From contig JAEUBA010000057.1 in the NCBI GenBank assembly GCA_018257865.1, forward strand, positions 62,001 to 126,000: a DNA stretch of 64,000 bases. Reading direction: 5' to 3'. This DNA comes from Stereocaulon alpinum (Eukaryota > Ascomycota > Lecanoromycetes > Lecanorales > Stereocaulaceae). The position numbers were made by a program, and so were the translations under genes. Below are positions 1 through 11,831 of the stretch, in pieces. The notes beneath the pieces were generated by a model that was not told the DNA's origin, did no database searches, and worked only from the letters and a program-made list of their open reading frames with translations. How positions within the stretch are numbered: the first letter of the stretch is position 1; each line of letters opens with the position of its first letter.

Positions 1-1286
1 CTCCTATCGTCAAAGATCTGAGCATTTTCTAGGCTTTTCAGGGTTAGTTTCTCGCCTGGCTCTTTAGGCACAGGTTGATCAGAAGCCAGTGTCGAGTTAC
101 CGTCTGATGTCCCGTCGTTCTCAGCTGCGCCGTCTGCCTCGCTTGGCTCAATAAAGGGGCTACCACCGTTGACCTCGACCTGACTGCTATTGACCGTGCC
201 TTTCTCGGAGGCCATCTTTGCCAGGTTCATTCGCGCCTCTTTCATGGCCAACCTCGTTGAGACTCTTTCAAATACAGTGCCCACCATCTGCGTCAATGTG
301 CCCTGCGCCACCTGCTGGTTTGTATTCGACTTGGAAAGCAAGAAGATGTTGTACACTTGTCGGACAGCTTTCAGAAGCCCCGATCCGTGGACGATCAGCT
401 TATCATTCAGCACAGCTGCCAATAGTGACTTAACAATCTGGAGTTGCACTTCGTAGGGTGTTGCTTCATTTTGAAAGCAGTCGCAAATAGTCTCGATGGC
501 ACGATCGATTAATGGGAGTTGCTCTTGTTGGCCGGGCAGAGCATTAGGGTCTTGAGGTTCAGCAGGTACGGAGAAGTAGGAGTAGCTAATCAGCTTGCCA
601 ATGCAGTCAAGCGCAGTGGTAGTTAGGGGTATGCTGGATGTTTCTGTAGCAAGACGTAGTGGCTCGAAGATGATCTCTGGACTTGGAGATCCATCCAGTC
701 TTTTAATGACATCCAATGCCTTCTGTGCCGCATCTCCAAGCTTTCCTTTCCTCTTCGCTTCCTTAGATGCTGCGATCTGCTCAAGAGCCGAGACGACGAA
801 GACGATGGAGCTTAGTGGCGCGGAGGATCTCCTTATACCATTCGTGGCCTGCGTTGAGGCGCTATCCGACCTCTCTCTATTATGAAACGATGTGCCATCT
901 GAAGCGGCTGCGGGAGGCAGGGTACCTATGCTTTGCGGGGGGTGTGGAGGTGTGTCTGGCAGGTCTTTTGGAGGTGGAGGGGGCGCTGGAGAGGTCGGGG
1001 TGTGTATTTGCTCCGACGGTGTACCGACGAAGCTGGACTGTTTATGCTCTCCGTCGAGCTTTTGACTTCCGGATTCATTGACATCAACACCCTCTTCATT
1101 TTGATCATTGGCGACCTTTAGTCCTCTCCAATCCTTGCTGTAGTCCAATTCCTCTTTATCCCCTGCCAAGCTTGTGTATTGGTCATGTCCATTCTCGGAT
1201 ACAGATTCGTCTTCAATGGGGCCATTGGAGTGCTCGCCTACTGTCTTGATCTCAGCTGGACGCTCGACCTCCTCACCGTCCGCCAT
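1..1286 (-). CDS. SEC7: Sec7-family ARF guanine-nucleotide exchange factor, N-terminal part (BIG/Sec7 type), partial
   Basis: An open frame runs leftwards from an ATG at 1286 to the window edge without a stop or need for an intron, so about 428 residues of the amino end are present. Roughly the first 130 residues are acidic and Pro/Ser-rich. The following part is helical and matches the DCB (dimerisation and cyclophilin-binding) region of large trans-Golgi ARF-GEFs, with stretches such as ALEQIAASKEAKRKGKLGDA, LDCIGKLISYSYF and LKAVRQVYNIFLLS. The frame leaves the window at LTLKSLENAQIFDD, just before the HUS box and the catalytic Sec7 domain, which I cannot see. The family exchanges GDP for GTP on Arf1 at the late Golgi. 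Transcription is divergent from the PDC E2 gene, with 436 bp between the two starts. The identification rests on the DCB sequence only. Confidence 0.85.
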   Translation of the reverse strand, partial: MADGEEVERPAEIKTVGEHSNGPIEDESVSENGHDQYTSLAGDKEELDYSKDWRGLKVANDQNEEGVDVNESGSQKLDGEHKQSSFVGTPSEQIHTPTSPAPPPPPKDLPDTPPHPPQSIGTLPPAAASDGTSFHNRERSDSASTQATNGIRRSSAPLSSIVFVVSALEQIAASKEAKRKGKLGDAAQKALDVIKRLDGSPSPEIIFEPLRLATETSSIPLTTTALDCIGKLISYSYFSVPAEPQDPNALPGQQEQLPLIDRAIETICDCFQNEATPYEVQLQIVKSLLAAVLNDKLIVHGSGLLKAVRQVYNIFLLSKSNTNQQVAQGTLTQMVGTVFERVSTRLAMKEARMNLAKMASEKGTVNSSQVEVNGGSPFIEPSEADGAAENDGTSDGNSTLASDQPVPKEPGEKLTLKSLENAQIFDDR

Positions 1287-1722
1287 AGGGGAAAGCTAAG
1301 CCCCAGGCAGCTATCAAAGCTCTTGCTCCAGGGATGACTTGTCCACGCTGCATCGAGCTACTAGATCTTAAGACGGAGGTAGGTCGCTGAAGGTTGAGTA
1401 GAACGGGTGAGGATGTATATGTGCACTTCTGTAGCGGAAGATGAGACTCTATTTGGAATAGATTGATAGACATATTTCTGCCTGTCTTTGATTGGTTCAG
1501 GTCGCCCAGCTAGCGGAGCACGGGTGTATGTTTCTCCGGCTGATCCTGAAGGCCCCAACATGACCGAGATTGCACTAAGAAATTCACCGACGGATCCTCA
1601 AACTCCCTCAACAGCTCCATTAAATTACTTTCTACTCTACACACACACAATGAACTCTTTATAGTGCTTGTCGGAGTCACTCTGTCTATTCTGCTGCGGT
1701 TTCTTCGTCCAATTGCGCCGCA
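1287..1722. other. Intergenic region between divergent SEC7 and PDC E2 genes
   Basis: Short shared promoter region of 436 bp. It holds pyrimidine-rich tracts and an ACACACACAC stretch near 1640, but no reading frame I would support. Confidence 0.6.
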
Positions 1723-3398
1723 ATGGCAACGATCCTACTTCTTCGCGCTCCTGCAAGAGCCTGCATAAGAGCTTCACCTGGCTCTATCGCAGCCTCGAGT
1801 TTCTTAAAATCACACAATGGCTCAAGGTATGCCAGCACATCTCCCCCACCCTTTCCTGTTCAAGTCAGTCGTAGCTAATGTAACATTCGTCCAGACACAT
1901 ACCAGCTCTATCGGCTCTCGCTCGTTACTATGCCTCCAAATGTAAGCTTACCAGCGGCTTTACGGAGATTATTCGTATACGCTAACCTCGTCTCCATAGC
2001 CTTCCCTCCTCACACTGTGGTTAGTATGCCGGCACTATCACCTACAATGACCGCGGGTAATATCGGGACATGGCAGAAAAAGGCCGGAGACGCAGTAGCG
2101 CCCGGAGATGTGTTGGTAGAGATTGAAACAGACAAGGCACAGATGGACTTCGAGTTCCAAGAAGATGGGGTTCTAGCCAAGATTCTAAAGGAGTCGGGCG
2201 AGAAAGATGTCGCCGTCGGAAACGTGAGTATACGCATCCAGGTTGATTGTCCATACTAACATTTATAAAGCCAATTGCTGTCATGGTCGAAGAGGGTGAA
2301 GACGTCTCTGCATTCGAGTCCTTCACACTCGAAGACGCAGGGGGAGAAAAAGCACCACCAAAGGATGCCCCCAAGGAGGAGGCCTCAGAGTCCTCGGAAC
2401 CCGCAGATTCGGGGTCAAAGACTTCACCTTCAACACTCGAGAAGGGCAAATCAGAAGGAGAGTCAGCACCAGAGGCACAAGAGTCGGAATCGACCGGTGG
2501 TAGACTTGAGCCAAGTCTCAACCGAGAGCCCAATGCAAGCCCCGCTGCCAAAGCCCTGGCTCTTGAGCGTGGTGTACCGATCAAGCAAGTCAAGGGCACT
2601 GGGCCAGGTGGCAGAATCACCAAACAAGACATTGAGAAGTACCAACCCTCATCGAGTGCCAGCACTTCAGCAAGTGCAGCAGGTCCTTCATACGAAGACA
2701 TCCCAGCTAGCTCGATGCGCAAGACCATCGCTAACCGTCTTGTCCAATCCTTCAACCAAAATCCCCACTACTTTGTCTCCACAACAATCTCTGTCACCAA
2801 ACTCCTGAAACTCAGGCAAGCTCTCAACACTTCGGCAGATGGCAAGTACAAACTCTCTGTCAATGACTTCCTCATCAAAGCCGCTGCAGTCGCCTGCAAG
2901 AAGATTCCAGCGGTCAACTCGAGTTGGCGTGAGACTGGCGGCCAGGTCGTTGTTCGCCAGTACAACACTGTCGATATCAGCGTTGCGGTAGCTACACCGA
3001 TTGGTCTAATGACTCCTATCGTCAGAGGTGTTGAGGGTTTGGGACTGGAGGCCATCTCAGCAGCAGTCAAAGATCTGGGCAAGCGCGCAAGAGATGGCAA
3101 GCTGAAACCAGAAGAGTACCAGGGCGGGACATTTACCATTAGCAATATGGGCATGAACGCCGCAGTCGAGAGATTCACAGCTGTCATCAACCCACCACAA
3201 GCAGGCATCTTGGCTGTCGGCACTACAAGAAAGGTCGCCGTACCTTCGGCATCCGAGGACGACAATGGTGTCGAATGGGACGACCAGATAGTGGTCACTG
3301 GCAGTTTTGATCACAAGGTCGTCGACGGAGCCGTAGGTGGAGAATGGATACGGGAATTCAAGAAGGTAGTTGAAAACCCCCTTGACATGATGCTATGA
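1723..3398 (+). CDS. LAT1: Dihydrolipoyllysine-residue acetyltransferase, E2 of the pyruvate dehydrogenase complex, mitochondrial
   Basis: Four exons (1723-1826, 1895-1941, 2000-2223, 2271-3398) join in frame to 500 residues. E2 transfers the acetyl group from lipoamide to CoA in the mitochondrial matrix. The first ~35 residues are a basic presequence. The lipoyl domain follows, with VSMPALSPTM and the lipoyl-lysine motif EIETDKAQMDFEF. Next come an acidic Ala/Pro/Ser-rich linker, the peripheral-subunit-binding domain (KALALERGVPIKQVKGTGPG) and the catalytic domain, which ends with the active-site motif DHKVVDGAVGG (His and Asp present). Length and domain order are normal for fungal E2. The 47-nt second exon carries the presequence/domain junction (ALARYYASK). 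A model starting at 1930 would lose the presequence, so the 1723 start is preferred. Confidence 0.95.
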
Positions 3399-3870
3399 GG
3401 GGGAGCCAGCCCATATATTAATTTCACGATGTTCGAGTGCTACGCGCAGAGATCCTAGGCAATACGGATACTCTCCAACCCCACTGGGTGGAAGAAGATG
3501 ACCATGTTTGTGGCAGTTCGATAGGTGCAAGGACTCCTCGAGGAATCTCAGGCTCCTGGTTTCATCTGCTATGTCGAGGCGTTGGTGTGTACAGCTGCAT
3601 CAACTCATATGTACAACTTGGTTACACAAAAAGTAGTCTCTGGACTTGCTGGAGGCTAATTAAATGGCGCTTAGATGTTACGTATGATCACTTATTGAGA
3701 ATCTGAACCAATCCATCAAGACTTGACTACTATATCTCTACCACGAACTTGCATTGAATTCTCACTAGTCAGCCTCTCTTGGGACTGAACATCATTCACC
3801 GCTTCTAATACAGTGGTAACCCATCTCCCACAGGCCCCCCTCGATACTCCCAGCACCCTCCATCTACTCA
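3399..3870. other. Convergent intergenic region, no gene seen
   Basis: Lies between the 3' ends of the PDC E2 gene and the RraA-like gene. The 89-codon frame at 3437-3706 has no recognisable similarity and is probably chance or 3' UTR. Confidence 0.5.
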
Positions 3871-4977
3871 TCAAACACCTTTCACACTCGCCCTATGCTC
3901 CCTACTCGCCTCCCCAAACGGCCTCCCCCGCTTCAAATCCTCTGCAATCCGCTCATCAGCCTCCACCTGACTCCTCATCAAGGTAACCGCTTTCTCAGCT
4001 AGTTCCTGCGGCAGGCAGACGACGCCGTTTAAGTCGCCTATTAGGATGTCGCCGGGGGAGATGGTCGCTTCTTGGTCTGGGGATTGGAGGTGGACTGGGA
4101 CGTTGATCTTTTTGATGATGATTGCAGTTACTTTCTATGATTGGATGGATGGATGCATGGATGGCTGTTCAAGAAGGAGAAGGAAAAGGACGGAAAGGGA
4201 AGGGGGATAAAGTACATACCTCGCTTACTCTCAGCACTTCCTGCGGTGAAGCCGTCCCGACATCGCGTGCGAATACGGGATAGTTGAGATTGCGGTGTTC
4301 TTGTAGGTCGCGGATGCGGCCGTCGACGATGGTGCCTGCTGCGTTGGAGTATTGGGCTCGGGCGGACATGAGGCCGCCGTAGACTGCGTTTGGGATGTTG
4401 GGGGGGGAGGAGATGAAGATGATTGAGGCGGGGGGGATGGTGTCGATCTAGGGGTGGGAGAATGGGGGTTAGGACCAAGCTGTTTTGGATAGAGGGAAAG
4501 TTGTAAATAAGATCCAAGGCGACACTAACTGGAATTGACGGCTCAAGATGCATGTGTGGAAAGATCTAAGGAATTGAATGGGGAGTACGAAAGGTTTTCA
4601 GGCAGCTTACATAGTGACCCTGAGGTTTTGGATCTGTTCCATGATTCTTACGAACGTATTTGACAGTATAAGCATGACCAATGATCTTCGTAGGTCCTTC
4701 TTGTCGTTTCGGCGACCACATTGTGCTTCAGCGGTCAGTACAGACAAAGTGCAAGGGGTTTAACCTTGCAATTATGCTCTGAACAGTCCTACAGATTGCT
4801 CAAGAATCCACCATGCGGATGACTTAATTTGAGTAGAGCGTCTGATACATCGCAACTGCCAAATGCCTCAGCCAAAAATGCCTAGGGAGCTGATTGACAT
4901 AGGATGTACGTTGTGAATGGCCGTAATGCTTGGATTATGCGTTCGCGAGCCATTGCCTCTTCATCCTCGTTAGACAT
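3871..4977 (-). CDS. RraA-like / 4-hydroxy-4-methyl-2-oxoglutarate aldolase-family protein
   Basis: Five exons on the minus strand (4977-4910, 4855-4793, 4725-4611, 4447-4220, 4134-3871) join in frame to about 245 residues. Family landmarks appear in order: TTCDVSDALLKLSHPHGGFL, TMWSP, IIGHAYTVKYV, VYGGLMSARAQYSNAAGTIV, then DGRIRDLQEHR, and IGDLNGVVCLPQE near the C terminus. In bacterial and plant relatives the G-x-x-x-A/S-R and V-x-D-G-x-x-R-D residues bind pyruvate and a divalent metal in aldolase or oxaloacetate decarboxylase reactions; the substrate of this fungal protein is unknown. The intron at 4610-4448 (163 nt) could instead be two introns around a 36-nt exon, but the single intron joins QGHY to IDTIPP, as expected for the family. 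The start at 4977 gives the usual short lead before CDVSDALLKL. Confidence 0.85.
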
Positions 4978-5218
4978 TTGACAGTCGCAGGAATTGACAG
5001 TCAGCGACTTCCACGGTCCACAAATATTTAATGAAGTCTTCTGATATTTCCATCTCAGCGAGGTCTTTTTCAAGATATATTCGTAGCCAAGAACGTCAAC
5101 CGCACGTGGATAAGATACGGCTAGCGTATCAAAAACGTCATGTCGAAAGGGAGCCCATGCCACACTTTGTTTTCACCTCTCGTTATTCCCACTCCTCCCG
5201 TCCTTTCTAGCAACAATA

Positions 5219-5436
5219 ATGAAAGAGCACTCTGCCTTAGCCAACTACAAATACCATCTGCTCCTAGGCGCCTACGCTCTCATCACTGGGTCCGCCATCT
5301 TCCGAGTGTCAGACAGCCAAATTCGCGCAGCATGAGAGCAGGCCAGATCGAGACGATTATCAAGGCAACTACTTTGAGCGCTGTTGTATTGGGTATTGGT
5401 ATTAGTGGTAGGATCAATAGGCCGAGAAGTGCATAG
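5219..5436 (+). pseudogene. Possible small membrane-protein gene, frame broken (uncertain)
   Basis: An ATG in good context (caataATGA) opens a 38-codon frame (5219-5335) that reads NYKYHLLLGAYALITGSAIF, a plausible membrane segment, and ends at TGA. The -1 frame starting at 5332 continues as QIETIIKATTLSAVVLGIGI to 5436, a second hydrophobic segment. The pair looks like one two-helix small protein split by a frameshift. No intron of fungal size can join the frames. I do not recognise the family. It may be a decayed gene, a sequencing indel, or chance. Confidence 0.25.
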
Positions 5437-8400
5437 TGATGAAGTCTACAAGACTGGTTGTGCACCGCGGCTTCCGGGAATACAAAACCACCAAGAGAAC
5501 ACTCCGAGATCATGCGAACACCTCGCTCTACACCTCATATGAGAACTTCTGCTACATTCAATTCTCAGGATTAAAACTTGTCGAGTCTTCCCTATTCATC
5601 AATTCTTATACTGAGAGCACAATCCTTACTTGTATCATACCGAATAGTAGCATTGAACTTTCAGCATCTGACAATAATTGAAATCTCTGCATTCGAAAGC
5701 TTGTTGTAGCTGATATTTTCCTCAGAAGCCAGATAGCGCAACCGTGATGCGCCCTGGGTAGGATGTAGGAACCCCTTGCCCGCATTCAGCGGAAAAGATA
5801 CTAATGGTGCCACTACAAGCTTGCAAAAGTCACCTTGTCGTATTGTCCTAGACATGCAATCCAGGCCGCTTCCAGCAACTCCATATATTAGCGCCATTCA
5901 CTTAAGGCAAATGTTGTCAGATCATCACCCAGCGAAACTATGTAAAACCTGGTTTCAATCATAGAGACCGTAGGTGTAGCTAGCATAATCGACACTAGCT
6001 TGTGCTAGACAGTACTATGTACTTCTAGCGAAGGGCATGAAAGCGCTAGTCTTTCATCCAGTGCCAGTAGTTGCAAAGGAGAAATTGCATGCCTACCTCA
6101 ATAAGGATTGGCCAGCCTTTGCGGAGACAGAACTCGCTCTAAGAGCTTCACTAATCCAATCCACGACTTGGTCGGTACGTGTTTGGGTAATCATCTGGGT
6201 GAGAGTGATTCCTTCCAGAAGGTATGGCTGGCTCCTATTACGTCGTCCAATGCCTGTGGATACAAAGTTCCACGAAACACACTCGGGGATTCCAAGTTCG
6301 AACACGACAGATGGGCCAAATTGGATGCCAAGGCTTATCTCGATGTTGTTGCCTCGCTACTCTCGAGCCTGCAATTCTCTCAAACCGCAGCCGCATGCAA
6401 GAAGAATTTCAGCCGTGCTACTATTGGCCACGTATTCATGAAGTTTCGGCTGATGCGTCTTCTGGAACTTGTTTCATACCCCAGAATACAAAGCCACTAT
6501 ATCGAACAGCCGATCCGATTTGACAAGTTGGGTGGCAACGCTCCTTTCGTGGTCCAGATGGAACTGCGTCTATCGGTTGCCAAAGGTGCGAAGCCTGCGA
6601 TCTGTTGTTGGTTGCACGTGGTCCATATGCGTAATGTGTCTGCAGAGGAATTGGCTCTAGAGTATGAAGTGTAGCTGATGTACGATGTGAAAGGCTTATG
6701 ATCTCAGTCCATTGGACGAAACAGTGATGAGTGGAGCTGGCCTCTGATGGAGCGTCAGTGAAGCTTAGACGTACAACATCCTTCGAGATGATTGGACGCA
6801 AGAGCAGGTTCAAGGCTTTGAAAAAGCATTTAGGCTTGGCATTGCAGGTCTGGATAAAAGACATGACCGCCACTGCCATCCAATGAAATGCATAGGATAC
6901 GGCGGAGTGGGATGAGCGTGTGTGAGAGTGGCTAGGACCCAGGAAGATGTGAGGCCGAAGGAGTCGCAGGCTTGGCAAAACACCGCCTGGCTGAAAACTG
7001 TAAGTTAAGGTAGGCCCAAAACAAGAAGTTGGTCACGTGTCTTGTATTCATGCCAGGTACGAAGGTTAAAACCCTAAGGTAAGTCCCAGAGCCCGCTAGT
7101 GTAACCCTGAGCCTCCCCGTCGGAAGGCGGCCCTGTGGGGCCGGCCCCAGTCTTTCTCTGCTGAGTTAGGTTGGTACCTAGCTTTGGGTAGTGTGTATAG
7201 AGATCAAGTACTTCCAACGAAGCAATAAGCAATATCTAACAAGTTAGGTACATCTTCCGAGATTCCTCACGGCAATCTTCGGGCAGTTTCTGCCGGCTAA
7301 TGCCGGCAAGGCAATATCCGAAAAAGGTAGCAGAACTGCTAGCGTAGATTTAAAGCTTTTGGTAGAACTATCACTTTCGGAGAACTACGTATCACATCAA
7401 TTTAACCTTAGGGGTCTCCGTTTGGGGGCCACGGGCGCATTTTTCGGGCCTTGAGTTCCCGAGCAGCTCGGGTCAAGCCGGTGTGGGCATTGTTTTGGCC
7501 ATAAATGGACACGTCTGTAGAGCCCAGTATTATTCTTTCTGGTTTTCTACCATGTATTGGGTCGTAGTCTTCGAAATTCTCCCCCCTGCAGCTTCAGAGG
7601 TGGAAGGCAAGGCCGATCTTCAGCGGCATTATATGCAGACGTATCATTTCTGTACTCGGCCTATGACCGTGAAGTATCGAGCAAAGCCGCGGAGCAAGCC
7701 TCTTCGTCGAATTGGATTGACAACCAAATCGGTGCATGATTGGGTCACGGATAATCATTCCTACACGTTAGACTTAGTCATTATAGACCTGGGGATGAAG
7801 TTGATATGATTGGAAGAGACAAGAGGGCGAAAAAGAACACGAACAGCAGATCCTCAAAGCTCGTAGAATACCAGCATTGAGACTGACATCTTCATATTAC
7901 CGAGGAGCACGGCGTCATGGTCCTTATGAAGCTCCATTTTTTGATAGATATGTGCACGCTGGTGAAGTATTGATCTTCCCAGCGAATGACCGCGGTATCA
8001 TTTGAAATTGCCTTGGGACATAAGGGAGTTTTGGAGATCCCGTTAGGCGCAGATCCGTAAGACGAGGTACCAAAGAGGCCTGTAGCTGTCACTTTTGTTC
8101 ATGTACAACGTCTGAAGGGTCTGGTCAGTGACGAGTTATATGTAAAAGATTTTTCCCCTGTGTCCGGTCTCAGCAACACTGCTGAAAACAAGGGTTCGAA
8201 GTCCTCATGGAGCATTCGGGGTGGACTAGGGAGATGCTGATAGGGCAACAATTCTTGCTGCCTTGGAGCTGAGACCAGGAGGGAGAGCTAACGGTATGAG
8301 GTACTCTAGCTTCTCTTTTAGAACAAATGAGGCTCTTCAAGGGGGGTGGAGCATTTGTTGCTACCCGAGATCCAGCATCCTAATGATCCCTGCCTGCCGA

Positions 8401-11400
8401 AGCCGGATCAAGACCTTCAAGTACACCTGCTCGGTACCAGGCTATCAACGCTGTCGATCCATTGGCTAGGGAGTACAGCGTGAACCGAAGCCTTTCCTGA
8501 ACAAGACGCGCGTAGCCTTACCTGAAGTAACACAATGCTGTCGCACTTTCCTCGTCCGTGAAAGTCTTGGCAGCATCTTGACGACAGCAGCAAAAGCAAT
8601 AACATCGCGAACATCCCATATGTCCTCCCCAATACCTCCACAAATGACTTATGACTGTCTTGGACAGCGTTGATCATTGCTGCTCCTGTTATCTTGATAT
8701 CGGCCAGGAGCTTTCAAGATCCTTGTTATATGGGTTTCTCGGTCCCCCGTGCTTGACCACTCAGCACACACCTCTCATAGAGCCAAGAGACACCGAAAGA
8801 GCATTATGTACCTTCAACATGGTTGTTCTGTTGGCAAGGGTCATCATGGACGTTAGAAGAAGTCATCATATTTGCAGAACCTGAACATTGCTCGAAACCC
8901 TCATATCGAGCACTCATTGGGCAGCCTGGCTCGCGCGTCCTCATCCATCGGGGTATATCGTCCACTCACAGGACAGTATACCTCGGAGGGGAATCCCAGG
9001 TATCGGAAGGGGTTGTCATGTATCGCATGGCACACAATGCTGAAGAAAGGTACTTAGGCTGACGAATCCAATGCTTAGCGGTCCGACGTGTACCTTCCAA
9101 GAGCTAGGCGCCCCGATCAGTGTGCATTGCGTTCTATAACGTTGGAAATCGGCCCATGCAGGGAAACTCTCTTTCCCGATGTCCCAAATTTCGGAGCGTT
9201 CGTACGATGGACAAGTTGTATTTTGAGTGGCATCATCATGCAACGGACTTTGAGGTTCCTCCGAGACCTTCTTTGTTGGCAGAAAGCCTCGATTCGCGCG
9301 AGCCTCAGCGGTGACATTTTGACCACTCAGATGACGCCATTATGGCAATCGGGTCTCCCATTGACTCGAACGCCATCACAGTGTGCCCAAGATGCTTCAT
9401 GGGGGATGAAATATCTCGGCTTCTCCGGCTCACTGTCCACTCGATTGATCTTCCATGGGTGTGATTGTAGACCGGGAAACCTGATGCTCTTGCCAACTCA
9501 TCACCTCGAAACCTGTCCCGGAGTCCATCCACCAGTATCGGCGGCAACCACTTGGTCGGTAACTCAGGGCAGCAGTCACGCGCGAAAAGCAGCGAGGCAT
9601 GCTTGCAGGAAAGACCATACTCGAGTCCTCAGGGAAGTTGCTCTGTATCCCTGTTAGGCGTCCCTTCTCTGCGTGGGGGTTGCAAATTGAGGCGCGTCGG
9701 CCAACCACAAGCTCATCCGCTGTCCTGGGATGTTGAAATGATTGCCCAACGCAGGTTCGTGCACTGCTCTGGGATTGATTCTCATACTTGTCCAGCTGTC
9801 GCAGGCACATTTGGTTGGTCGAGGTCTTGAGACCTCTGGTGCCGCCCGGCTTCTACGTCATGTCCGCCAACGTCTACAGACCTGCCGATGTCTACAGACC
9901 TATGCTGCTCCTTACGCCCAGCAGGGAAACTTAATCTGCCTCAATAACTGACGTCGTTATTAGCGCGGCATCTTCGGTGAAGATTCTAGCTCGCAAGGGG
10001 ACCGATGGGAGGAGCCGAAGGATTCCCCCATGGCTTGATCCCTGGTCTAGAATACTAGATCAGCAAAATCCAGAACACGCGATCCTACGCTCGTCGTCAC
10101 TGAAGGTTTTAGTCGCCCGCTCTTACTCGGCTTCTGCCAGACTACTGCAATATGCGAGTGTGCGGGAAGTCTGTGCTCACACGTCACAAAAGGCTACCAG
10201 ATGAGCCCAATCTACCGTCTCAAACGGCTTTATCTCTGGCTTGGGCCGCCCAAGTCGTTCTTCAAGCTTACCTTGCAGTATTCCAATCTGTCGGGTCGTC
10301 TCATCACACACGTGGCTGGACCCAGATGACGGAAAGTGTGCAAAAGGCCCTGGTTGCTGGGTCGGCCATAATCTCGGGCTCAGCTGCCAGGCTGGAAGAG
10401 GGCTTGTTTAGCGGCTCCCATGAGATCCTAAATGTTACCGGGTGTCCGGGTCGTCGTGATTGCCTTTCTAGTGTTGCAGTAGCGCCACCGAAGAACCTTA
10501 AGACACATCTCCTGCCTTGACTTCACCGCCGCAGGCTATCATCTCCAGCTTCATTGGAACCGAGGGTACCCTGGACTCGCCGCCATCCTTCTAGCTACGA
10601 TAACCTGCACGGCGTGACCGTCTATACCCTGACTGTCTCTGCCATTTGCTGACCCTGTGTGCCTAATCGGAAGCGCTGCAGCATGTGATTAGTTTCCCAG
10701 GAACCAAATGTGAAGTCTAAGCTTTGACAATCTTTTAAACTTCGACTTTCTTTAGCCCTCAACCCTATCATTTCATTGGTCTCTTTCAGCCAAATTATCA
10801 GGAAAGCGTGTGCTAAAAGCACGGTCCATCTCGGGATCTTCAAGTGGTGGCACTGGTGGCTACCCTTGACGATGAGACCTTCCGTTGTTTCGTCGGTTCC
10901 TGTTTGCTGGGTCTCCAGTCGGATCCTTGCAATACCTGAAGAGTCGATCTTCAGATCTTGGATGAGCAAATAGCTGATAGCTCCGTACGGCATCTCCCTT
11001 CTCTAGAGAGAAGGGTCGTCGTTCCCATCCACTTGTGGTAGCACGTTATCCTCTTCGAGCCTCCAGTAGGATCTGAGCTGGAAGAAGAACTCCAATCTAC
11101 ACAATTGTAGTGCCCAGGCCGTGCCGTCCGACCCCTCAATAGCCTCCTTCGTTCGACTACATACGCGTTCTATTTGGATTCTTGACCCTGCGCACGGATG
11201 TTTTGATATCTATTAGGCATCACTTGAATGTATCAACATATGTCAACAGTCGTCGCCATCCACCAAGTCCTGTCTTTCCCATCCCTCATCGTATATTCGG
11301 GTCCATTTGGCCTTCTTGATTCGCTGCTTTTCGATTCATGTTCTGTTATCTTGTTACATCTCTCTCGTTGTTTAAATAAGACATCTCTGCAGTGTAGCTT

Positions 11401-11666
11401 CACTCTCTTAATGACACTAGTATTGATACAAACGCATCAGTCCAAAGCCTTTCTGATACTTGTTCTACAAAGCTGTCACTCTTCACCGCTCAAGACCTCA
11501 ATTATCTACTCTACGACTATTGTCCCTAGAAGCCGCAAAAGTCTTGCCAATTCTCACCAACCACCATCATACATTTCTCTAGTGCGGCATTTTTCGTTTG
11601 AGTGACTGACATTCGCTGGACAGAGGCGTCATTCTGCATAACTACCAACTCACTCCATCCGTCGCA
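5437..11666. other. Gene-poor tract with no supported intact gene
   Basis: About 6.2 kb with only scattered frames of 60-190 codons, most lacking an ATG or a believable splice arrangement. Base composition is not strikingly AT-rich, so there is no obvious sign of heavy RIP. The longest frames (6108-6674 and 9088-9657) resemble nothing I know. A GC-rich, palindrome-bearing block lies at 7000-7460 (listed separately). Confidence 0.5.
7060..7425. repeat. Possible transposon relic or MITE-like block
   Basis: The left side contains ACCCTAAGGTAAG near 7071 and the right side contains the inverted form TTAACCTTAGGGG near 7402, giving imperfect inverted ends about 340 bp apart. Between them are compact GC-rich palindromic pieces (GGGGCCGGCCCC near 7138, TGCCGGCTAATGCCGGCA near 7290) and no coding frame. 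This is weak evidence for a small non-autonomous element. Copy number elsewhere is unknown. Confidence 0.25.
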
Positions 11667-11831
11667 ATGCCGACATGCACGCACGATTGGAAGACTATCA
11701 AGTCGGACACGAACATCGTCCAATGGCACTGCTTTTTCTGTCACTCCGGTCCCCACTGGTATATCCAACAATGCTCGATCTGCAAGGTCAAGGCTTGTAG
11801 CGCGGATGCCCAAAAGATCTCGAGGTCGTAA
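11667..11831 (+). CDS. Small Cys-rich, probably zinc-binding protein (54 aa)
   Basis: An ATG in strong context (gtcgcaATGC) opens a single-exon frame of 54 codons ending at TAA 11831. The peptide has a WHCFFCHSGPHW segment (C-x-x-C), then CSIC a few residues later (second C-x-x-C), plus Cys at positions 4 and 44. The two C-x-x-C pairs spaced about 12 residues apart suggest a zinc-ribbon or knuckle-like fold. I recall similar short proteins with an H-x-W...WHC-x-x-C core in Pezizomycotina but know no function. There is no signal peptide, so it is probably intracellular. It is shorter than the usual gene-prediction cut-off and stands alone in a gene-poor tract. Confidence 0.6.
   Translation: MPTCTHDWKTIKSDTNIVQWHCFFCHSGPHWYIQQCSICKVKACSADAQKISRS

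Noticed and set aside
2042..2755. 237-codon minus-strand frame inside the PDC E2 gene
   Set aside because: Antisense to unmistakable coding sequence; no domain of its own.
6108..6674. 188-codon plus-strand frame
   Set aside because: Starts at TTG, has no recognisable domain, composition unlike a conserved protein, and neighbouring frames overlap it on both strands.
8190..8205. tRNA B-box-like GGTTCGAAGTCC
   Set aside because: No A box at the right distance and no cloverleaf could be drawn.
9088..9830. Overlapping frames resembling a decayed HET-type gene
   Set aside because: I looked for HET-domain motifs on both strands and found none convincing.
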